Below, piece by piece: positions 1 to 5,353 of a DNA stretch of 5,353 bases. Under the pieces are notes generated by a model. That model searched no databases. It was not told the DNA's origin and saw nothing but the letters and a program-made list of their open reading frames with translations. The stretch spans positions 1-5,353 of the forward strand of contig JAEEIS010000241.1 of assembly GCA_016281475.1 (NCBI GenBank), written 5' to 3'. Position 1 is the first letter of the stretch. Each line of letters starts with the position of its first letter. The translations under genes and the position numbers were made by a program. This DNA is from Bacteroidales bacterium (GTDB lineage: Bacteria > Bacteroidota > Bacteroidia > Bacteroidales > P3).

Positions 1-1377
1 ATCCCGAACGTGAGCACCGATGCCACCAAGGACTTGGACGAGCACGGTATCATCCGCGTGGGTGCCGAGGTCAAGGAAGGTGATATCCTGGTGGGTAAGA
101 TCACGCCTAAGGGCGAGAGCGATCCCACACCTGAGGAGAAGCTGCTCCGCGCCATCTTTGGCGACAAGGCTGGCGATGTGAAGAACGCCTCGTTGAAGGC
201 TGGTCCTTCGATGAAAGGCGTGGTCATCGGCAAACGTTTGTTCTCGCGTCTGCAAAAGGATCGCAAGGCCCGCGCCAAGGACAAAGAAGACATCGCCAAG
301 ATCGATGCCGCTTGCCAGAAGGAGTTGGGCGCCTTGAAGGACGTGCTGGTCGAGAAATTGATGACCTTGCTGAACGGTCGCACCTCGACAGGTGTCTACA
401 ATAATTTCAAGGAAAACCTCATTCCCAAGAAAGCCAAGTTCACGGCTAAGGCCCTTTATGAGATCGACTACCTGTCGGTTAACCCGAACAAGTGGACGTC
501 GGACGAGAAGATCAACAAGATGATTGGTGCTATCATCGACAACTACACGGTGAAACACAAGGAGATCGAAGGCCGCTACAATCGCGAGAAGTATGTGGCC
601 AGCGTTGGTGACGAGCTGCCTAACGGCATCGTCCAGATGGCCAAGGTGTATGTGGCCAAGAAGCGCAAGCTGATGATCGGTGATAAGATGGCTGGTCGTC
701 ACGGCAACAAGGGTATCGTGTCGAAGATCGTTCGTGCCGAGGATATGCCTTTCCTCGCCGACGGTACTCCTGTCGACATTGTGTTGAACCCCTTGGGCGT
801 GCCTTCGCGTATGAACCTCGGTCAGATTTATGAGACTGTGCTCGGTTGGGCCGGTCACGAACTCGGCTTGAAGTTTGCCACGCCTATCTTTGATGGCGCC
901 ACTTTGGACGAGATCAATGCGTATATGGCTAAGGCTGGTTTGCCTGCCAACGGCCGTATACAACTCTACGATGGTGAGACGGGCGAGCCTTTCGATCAGC
1001 CTGCCACCGTGGGTTACATCTACATGCTGAAGCTGCACCACATGGTCGACGACAAGATGCACGCACGTTCGATTGGTCCTTATTCGTTGATTACGCAGCA
1101 GCCTCTGGGCGGTAAGGCCCAGTTCGGTGGCCAGCGTTTCGGTGAAATGGAGGTCTGGGCTCTCGAAGCCTTCGGCGCTAGCAACGTGTTGCAGGAAATC
1201 CTGACCGTGAAGTCGGATGACGTGAACGGTCGTGCCAAGGCCTACGAAGCCATAGTGAAGGGCGACAACATGCCTATCCCGGGCATTCCTGAGTCGTTCA
1301 ACGTGCTCATCCACGAGCTTCGTGGCTTGGGCTTGGAAATCACCTTCAAGGACAAGGAAGGCCGTGTGCTGAATTGA
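1..1377 (+). CDS. rpoB: DNA-directed RNA polymerase subunit beta, C-terminal part (5' end outside window)
   Basis: This is the C-terminal third (458 residues) of the beta subunit, which with beta' forms the catalytic cleft of RNA polymerase. The frame is open from base 1 (I-P-N-V-S), so the GTG at 10 is an internal valine codon, not a start; the gene begins upstream and stops with TGA at 1375-1377. In order, one sees the [11 protein letters not shown] and [14 protein letters not shown] segments, a lineage-type spacer domain (about fragment residues 80-202), then [12 protein letters not shown] with the two active-centre lysines (codons 685-687 and 709-711, equivalent to E. coli K1065 and K1073). 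These are followed by [54 protein letters not shown] and [11 protein letters not shown], which form the C-terminal clamp and beta' docking region. The tail after LRGLGLEI is about eight residues longer than Bacteroides sequences I recall. The rifampicin-binding region lies upstream of the window. No frameshift or missing key residue was seen. Identification is essentially certain. Confidence 0.98.
   Translation: MPNVSTDATKDLDEHGIIRVGAEVKEGDILVGKITPKGESDPTPEEKLLRAIFGDKAGDVKNASLKAGPSMKGVVIGKRLFSRLQKDRKARAKDKEDIAKIDAACQKELGALKDVLVEKLMTLLNGRTSTGVYNNFKENLIPKKAKFTAKALYEIDYLSVNPNKWTSDEKINKMIGAIIDNYTVKHKEIEGRYNREKYVASVGDELPNGIVQMAKVYVAKKRKLMIGDKMAGRHGNKGIVSKIVRAEDMPFLADGTPVDIVLNPLGVPSRMNLGQIYETVLGWAGHELGLKFATPIFDGATLDEINAYMAKAGLPANGRIQLYDGETGEPFDQPATVGYIYMLKLHHMVDDKMHARSIGPYSLITQQPLGGKAQFGGQRFGEMEVWALEAFGASNVLQEILTVKSDDVNGRAKAYEAIVKGDNMPIPGIPESFNVLIHELRGLGLEITFKDKEGRVLN
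238..606 (+). other. Lineage-type spacer domain within beta
   Basis: This in-frame segment of rpoB lies between the conserved region ending KGVVIGKR and the conserved GDELPNG motif. It begins LFSRLQKD, is highly charged and lysine-rich, looks helical, and contains [11 protein letters not shown] and [14 protein letters not shown]. coli beta has a different sequence and arrangement here. The general shape, including an L/W-T-S-D-D/E element, matches Bacteroidales beta sequences as I remember them. In the holoenzyme such lineage inserts sit on the outer surface, away from the catalytic centre. Boundaries are approximate, and the assignment as lineage-specific is recalled family knowledge, not an alignment. 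Confidence 0.6.
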
Positions 1378-1408
1378 TGTTTAATGCTAGTAAAGAAAGG
1401 AAAGAAAA
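1378..1408 (+). promoter_or_regulatory. rpoB-rpoC intergenic spacer with ribosome-binding region
   Basis: These 31 bases separate the rpoB stop from the rpoC start. They hold no inverted repeat or T-run that would suggest a terminator, and no clear promoter, so rpoC is inferred to be translated from the same transcript as rpoB. The second half is purine-rich; AAAGGA at 1396-1401 is the best Shine-Dalgarno-like sequence, ending 7 bases before the ATG at 1409. It matches the 16S 3' end only modestly, as is common in Bacteroidota. An in-frame TAA at 1391-1393, with no start codon between it and 1409, means translation in this frame cannot begin further upstream. Confidence 0.7.
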
Positions 1409-4400
1409 ATGGCAACCAATAATATTGTAAATAGCAATTTCGCTAGCATAACGGTGAGCTTGGCTTCGCCGGAATCGATCCTTGCCCGTTCGCATGGCGA
1501 GGTGTTGAAACCCGAGACCATTAACTATCGTACCTACAAGCCCGAACGTGACGGTTTGTTCTGCGAGCGCATCTTCGGTCCCGTCAAGGACTGGGAGTGC
1601 CACTGTGGTAAATACAAGCGCATCCGCTACAAGAACATCATTTGCGACCACTGCGGTGTTGAGGTGACAGAGAAGAAAGTCCGTCGTGAACGTATGGGCC
1701 ACATCTCATTGGTGGTGCCCGTAGCCCACATTTGGTATTTCCGCTCTTTGCCCAACAAGATTGGTGCATTGCTCGGCATCCCTACCAAAAAACTCGATTC
1801 CATCATCTATTACGAGCGTTATGTCGTGATTCAAGGTGGTGTCTTGGAAGGACAAGCCATCCCGAATGACAACGAAGGCCGTAAGGTGACCAAGTTGGAA
1901 TTCTTGACAGAGGAAGAATATCTCGACCTGATGGAGATGATCCCGATCGAGAATCAATATCTGAGCGACGATGATCCGAACAAGTTCATCGCCAAAATGG
2001 GTGCTGACGCTATCTACGACCTTTTGGCAAAGCTCAACCTTGACGAGGAAGCCAACCGTCTGCGTGCCGAAGCCAACGAGGTGAAAGCTCAACAGAAAAA
2101 ACAGGAGCTCTTGAAGCGTCTGCAGGTGTTTGAGGCTTTCCGCGAGGCCAACACACATATTGAGAACCGTCCTGAATGGATGATTGTGAAGGTGGTGCCG
2201 GTGATTCCTCCGGAGCTCCGTCCTCTCGTCCCGTTGGATGGTGGTCGTTTCGCTACTTCCGACTTGAACGACCTCTACCGTCGTGTCATCATCCGCAACA
2301 ACCGTCTGAAGCGTTTGATTGAAATCAACGCTCCTGACGTCATTATGCGTAACGAGAAACGTATGCTTCAAGAGGCCGTCGACTCGTTGTTCGACAACTC
2401 GCGCAAGTCGAGCGCAGTGAAGACCGACTCGAATCGCCCGCTGAAGTCGTTGAGCGATAGCTTGAAGGGTAAGCAAGGCCGTTTCCGTCAGAACCTGCTT
2501 GGTAAACGTGTCGACTACTCTGGTCGTTCCGTTATCGTGGTCGGTCCTGATTTGAATATGAACGAATGCGGTCTGCCTAAAGACATGGCTGCTGAGCTGT
2601 TCAAGCCGTTCGTGATCCGCAAACTCATCGAGCGCGGCATCGTCAAGACCGTGAAATCAGCCAAGAAGATTGTCGACCGTAAGGATCCCGTCGTTTGGGA
2701 CATCCTCGAGAATATCTTGAAGGGACATCCGATTTTGCTGAACCGTGCTCCTACGCTGCACCGTCTGGGTATCCAGGCCTTCCAGCCGAAGCTCATCGAA
2801 GGCAAAGCCATCCGTCTGCACCCCTTGGTGTGTACGGCATTCAATGCTGACTTCGACGGCGACCAGATGGCTGTCCACGTACCGTTGGGCAACGCTGCCG
2901 TCCTCGAGGCACAGATTCTGATGCTGGCTTCGCACAATATTTTGAACCCCTCGAATGGAGCTCCTATCACACTGCCTTCTCAGGATATGGTTCTTGGTCT
3001 GTACTACATCACCAAGCCGCGTAAGAGCACTCCCGATCATCCTGTAAAGGGTGAGGGTATGTCTTTCTATTCACCGGAGGAGGTGATTATTGCCCATAAC
3101 GAAGGTCGTGCCGATATGCATGCTATCATCAAGGTGCGTGTTAAGGTGCGCGAGGATGACCAGTTGGTCACCAAGCTCATTGAAACTACTGTGGGTCGTG
3201 TCATCTTCAACCAGGTGGTTCCCGATGACTATGGCTTCATCAACGAACTGCTGACCAAGAAGTCGTTGCGTAGCATCGTCGGTGACATGGTGCGTATGGA
3301 AGGTACTGCAGTGACCACCAAGTTCTTGGATGACATCAAGAATATGGGTTACTATCAGGCTTATAAAGGTGGTCTTTCGTTTAACCTGGGCAATGTTCTT
3401 GTCCCTGAAACGAAGAAGGGCTTGATTTCGGAGGCTAACTCTAAGGCTGCTGAAATCCGTGAGTTCGAGAAGATGGGTTTCATGGGCCCGAATGAGCGTT
3501 ACAACCAGATCGTTGACCTTTGGACCGATGTCAATGCCAAACTCACCCAACAAGTGATGAAGGTGTTGTCGAGCGACGACCAAGGCTTCAATCCTGTATA
3601 CATGATGCTTCACTCTGGTGCTCGTGGTTCCGAGGCTCAGGTGTCGCAGCTCTGCGGCATGAGAGGCCTGATGGCCAAGCCTATGAAGGCTGGCTCGGGC
3701 GGCTCCGAAATCATCGAGAACCCCATTCTGTCGAACTTCCAAGAGGGCCTGTCGGTGTTGGAGTACTTCCTCTCCACCCACGGGGCCCGTAAGGGTCTGG
3801 CCGGTGCCGCCCTGACGACCGCTGACGCTGGTTACTTGACCCGTCGTCTCGTCGACGTGGCCCACGATGTCATCATCACCGAGAAGGACTGCGGCACGCT
3901 CCGTGGTATGACCATCTCGCGCGGTGAGGAGATCAAAGAACCCGGCAAGCACTCCTTGTTGTACGACCGCATCCTCGGCCGTGTGGCTTTGCATGACGTG
4001 TTCCACCCGCAAACCAATGCACTCATCGTGGCGAGCGGCGAAGAAATCAACGAAGCCATCGCTGAGGCCATCGACGAGTCGCCTCTCGACAGCGTCGAGA
4101 TCCGTTCCGTGCTGACCTGCGAGTCGAAGCGCGGCGTTTGCGCCAACTGCTACGGCCGCAACCTGTCGTCGAGCAAGCTGGTGCAGAAAGGCGAGGCTGT
4201 AGGCGTCATCGCCGCACAGTCCATCGGTGAGCCTGGTACCCAGCTGACACTGCGTACCTTCCACCAAGGTGGTAAGGCATCGAAGGGCCTGGTGGCCAAC
4301 AGCACCGAAGCCAAGTATGACGGCTACCTCGAAATCGACGAACTCCGTTCCGTTGAGGTCAACAAGGATAACGACAACTATCAGATTGTCATCGGCCGTT

Positions 4401-5353
4401 CCGCTGAACTGAAGCTGCACGACAACAACACCGATGTCGTGTTGATGACGACCAACGTGCCTTATGGCGCCAAGTTGTTCTTCAAGTCTGGCGATCAGGT
4501 GAAGAAGGGTGACAAGATTTGCGAATGGGACCCCTACAATGCCACCATCATCTCCGAGCACAGCGGTAAGGTGCGCTTCCAGAATGTCATCGAAGGCGTG
4601 ACCTACCGTAATGAGACCATCGCTGAGACGGGCTTTAACGAGCGCGTCATCATCGAGGGTAGGAGAGGCGCAAAGAACCCGCTCATCGACATCGTGGATG
4701 AGAACGGCGAGACAATCGTTTCGTATGACTTGCCCGTCGATGCCCACGTCGTCGTTGAAGAGGGCGATGCCATCACCGCTGGCGACCAACTGGTCCGTAT
4801 CCCGCGTAACGTCTCTGGCGGCGGCGATATCACCGGCGGTCTGCCGCGTGTGCAAGAGCTGTTTGAGGCCCGTAACTCTATCGACCCGGCTATCGTTTCC
4901 GAAATCGACGGTATCGTCCACCTTGAGAAGAAACTGAAGCGTGGCAACCGTGAGGTCGTGGTCACCGCCAAGACGGGCGAGGAGAAGCGTTACCTCATCC
5001 CGACCTCGAAGCAGATTCTGGCTCAGGAGAACGACTTCGTGAAGGCTGGTCAGCCGCTTTCGGAAGGTGTCATCACGCCTGCCAGCATCTTGGCCATTAT
5101 GGGCCCGATGAAGGTGCAGGAATACATCGTCAACGAGGCACAGAGCGTGTACCGTCAGCAAGGTGTGGTCATCAACGACAAGCACTTTGAGGTCATCGTG
5201 CGTCAGATGATGCGTAAGGTCGAAATCATCGAGCCAGGCGACACCCGCTTCCTGCAAGGCGAGCTGGTCAACAAGCTGACCTTCCAAGAGGAGAACGACG
5301 ACATCTACGGCAAGTTCTTCGTCGAGGACAACGGCGCTTCCGAGAAACTCCAA
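1409..5353 (+). CDS. rpoC: DNA-directed RNA polymerase subunit beta' (3' end outside window)
   Basis: This is the beta' subunit, which supplies the metal-binding catalytic loop and the clamp of RNA polymerase. The frame was read codon by codon from ATG 1409 to the window end: 1315 codons with no stop or frameshift. Bacteroidota homologues are roughly 1400-1450 residues, so about 100-130 C-terminal residues are missing. Visible in order: the N-terminal zinc site (C64, C66, C79, C82); the clamp helices that bind sigma (about 270-335, with [15 protein letters not shown] and NRLKRL); [33 protein letters not shown]; the NADFDGDQM loop with magnesium ligands D481, D483 and D485; SGARGS and GMRGLMAKP; the bridge helix (about 785-822); the second zinc site (C828, C904, C911, C914); the trigger loop starting [18 protein letters not shown] (catalytic H952), interrupted by an insertion and resuming at [10 protein letters not shown] (1139-1148); then [14 protein letters not shown] and [10 protein letters not shown]. 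Start choice is fixed by an upstream in-frame TAA. Substitutions at G799, A800, T803 and Q953 are unusual. It follows rpoB after 31 bases, the standard rpoBC arrangement. Confidence 0.98.
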   Translation, partial: MATNNIVNSNFASITVSLASPESILARSHGEVLKPETINYRTYKPERDGLFCERIFGPVKDWECHCGKYKRIRYKNIICDHCGVEVTEKKVRRERMGHISLVVPVAHIWYFRSLPNKIGALLGIPTKKLDSIIYYERYVVIQGGVLEGQAIPNDNEGRKVTKLEFLTEEEYLDLMEMIPIENQYLSDDDPNKFIAKMGADAIYDLLAKLNLDEEANRLRAEANEVKAQQKKQELLKRLQVFEAFREANTHIENRPEWMIVKVVPVIPPELRPLVPLDGGRFATSDLNDLYRRVIIRNNRLKRLIEINAPDVIMRNEKRMLQEAVDSLFDNSRKSSAVKTDSNRPLKSLSDSLKGKQGRFRQNLLGKRVDYSGRSVIVVGPDLNMNECGLPKDMAAELFKPFVIRKLIERGIVKTVKSAKKIVDRKDPVVWDILENILKGHPILLNRAPTLHRLGIQAFQPKLIEGKAIRLHPLVCTAFNADFDGDQMAVHVPLGNAAVLEAQILMLASHNILNPSNGAPITLPSQDMVLGLYYITKPRKSTPDHPVKGEGMSFYSPEEVIIAHNEGRADMHAIIKVRVKVREDDQLVTKLIETTVGRVIFNQVVPDDYGFINELLTKKSLRSIVGDMVRMEGTAVTTKFLDDIKNMGYYQAYKGGLSFNLGNVLVPETKKGLISEANSKAAEIREFEKMGFMGPNERYNQIVDLWTDVNAKLTQQVMKVLSSDDQGFNPVYMMLHSGARGSEAQVSQLCGMRGLMAKPMKAGSGGSEIIENPILSNFQEGLSVLEYFLSTHGARKGLAGAALTTADAGYLTRRLVDVAHDVIITEKDCGTLRGMTISRGEEIKEPGKHSLLYDRILGRVALHDVFHPQTNALIVASGEEINEAIAEAIDESPLDSVEIRSVLTCESKRGVCANCYGRNLSSSKLVQKGEAVGVIAAQSIGEPGTQLTLRTFHQGGKASKGLVANSTEAKYDGYLEIDELRSVEVNKDNDNYQIVIGRSAELKLHDNNTDVVLMTTNVPYGAKLFFKSGDQVKKGDKICEWDPYNATIISEHSGKVRFQNVIEGVTYRNETIAETGFNERVIIEGRRGAKNPLIDIVDENGETIVSYDLPVDAHVVVEEGDAITAGDQLVRIPRNVSGGGDITGGLPRVQELFEARNSIDPAIVSEIDGIVHLEKKLKRGNREVVVTAKTGEEKRYLIPTSKQILAQENDFVKAGQPLSEGVITPASILAIMGPMKVQEYIVNEAQSVYRQQGVVINDKHFEVIVRQMMRKVEIIEPGDTRFLQGELVNKLTFQEENDDIYGKFFVEDNGASEKLQ
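4277..4816 (+). other. Trigger-loop insertion of beta' (SI3-type, sandwich-barrel hybrid domains)
   Basis: This in-frame segment, about residues 957-1136, separates the two halves of the trigger loop: [10 protein letters not shown] before it and [10 protein letters not shown] after it. Its length, about 180 residues, is close to the E. coli SI3 insertion (about 188 residues) at the same place. The sequence is rich in beta-type repeats, with short glycine turns followed by valine, as in [17 protein letters not shown] and [17 protein letters not shown]. These are typical of the sandwich-barrel hybrid motifs in SI3 and suggest two such domains. In E. coli this module moves with trigger-loop folding and affects pausing and transcript cleavage. 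Edges are approximate; the fold is inferred from position and repeat pattern. Confidence 0.75.

Noticed and set aside
10..12. GTG as a start codon for rpoB
   Set aside because: The codons before it (I-P-N) continue the conserved beta sequence in the same frame; E. coli beta has I-P-N-V at the matching place.
1378..1408. Terminator or separate promoter between rpoB and rpoC
   Set aside because: The spacer is only 31 bases, with no inverted repeat, no T-run and no recognisable promoter boxes.
1346..3040. Three further - strand open frames in the same register (1346-1702, 1706-2476, 2657-3040) and one in another frame (2515-2970)
   Set aside because: All lie opposite intact conserved rpoC sequence (the first also spans the spacer and the rpoB end). 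The ends of the in-register ones are explained by sense TCA triplets, and none has a recognisable motif.
3090..3240. Internal small frame starting at TTG 3090 behind the strong Shine-Dalgarno-like sequence
   Set aside because: It runs only about 50 codons out of frame in rpoC, ends at a TGA near 3250, and contains no recognisable protein signature.
3520..4971. Shorter open frames on both strands within rpoC (+ strand at 3520-3792, 3924-4115 and 4611-4937; - strand at 3832-4146 and 4603-4971)
   Set aside because: They are out-of-frame shadows of the conserved beta' catalytic region and insertion, with compositions typical of shifted frames and no independent ribosome-binding site.
3071..5353. 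Long - strand open frame (760 codons) as a real gene
   Set aside because: It overlaps rpoC completely in codon register, has no true start inside the window, is dominated by Leu, Val, Asp and His as expected from complemented codons, and matches no family I recognise.
1409..5353. Possible frameshift or intein in rpoC
   Set aside because: The reading frame is continuous, all conserved beta' blocks occur in order, and the only large insertion sits at the known SI3 position and lacks intein splice motifs.

Overview
The window is an ordinary stretch of core genome: the 3' part of rpoB and most of rpoC, encoding the two large catalytic subunits (beta and beta') of bacterial RNA polymerase, in the usual order on the + strand. 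Both genes run off the window, rpoB at the left edge and rpoC at the right. No mobile element, CRISPR array, RNA gene or accessory gene was found. Essentially all 5353 bases are coding; the only non-coding sequence is the 31-base spacer at 1378-1408.

The proteins suggest Bacteroidota, most likely Bacteroidales. Beta has the lineage-type spacer domain between the TPKGE region and the GDELPNG segment, instead of the E. coli arrangement. Beta' carries a double-domain insertion in the trigger loop, and its C-terminal part ([35 protein letters not shown]) reads like recalled Bacteroides sequences. The composition is moderately GC-rich, with strong preference for CGT/CGC arginine and TTG/CTG/CTC leucine codons. 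Genus cannot be fixed from this.

Layout: 1-1377 is the beta C-terminal third, including both active-centre lysines; 1378-1408 is a short purine-rich spacer with a modest ribosome-binding sequence; 1409-5353 is beta' residues 1-1315, in frame throughout, with both zinc sites, the catalytic NADFDGDQM loop, bridge helix and trigger loop. The two genes are almost certainly co-transcribed, and their products assemble with two alpha subunits, omega and a sigma factor.

No undescribed system was found. The best lead is in the beta' catalytic core: the bridge helix has three substitutions in a nearly invariant segment (Gly799, Ala800, Thr803 in place of the usual Asp, Thr, Lys/Arg), and the trigger loop has Gln953 right after its catalytic histidine. 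Several long open frames on the - strand within rpoC are codon-bias artefacts.
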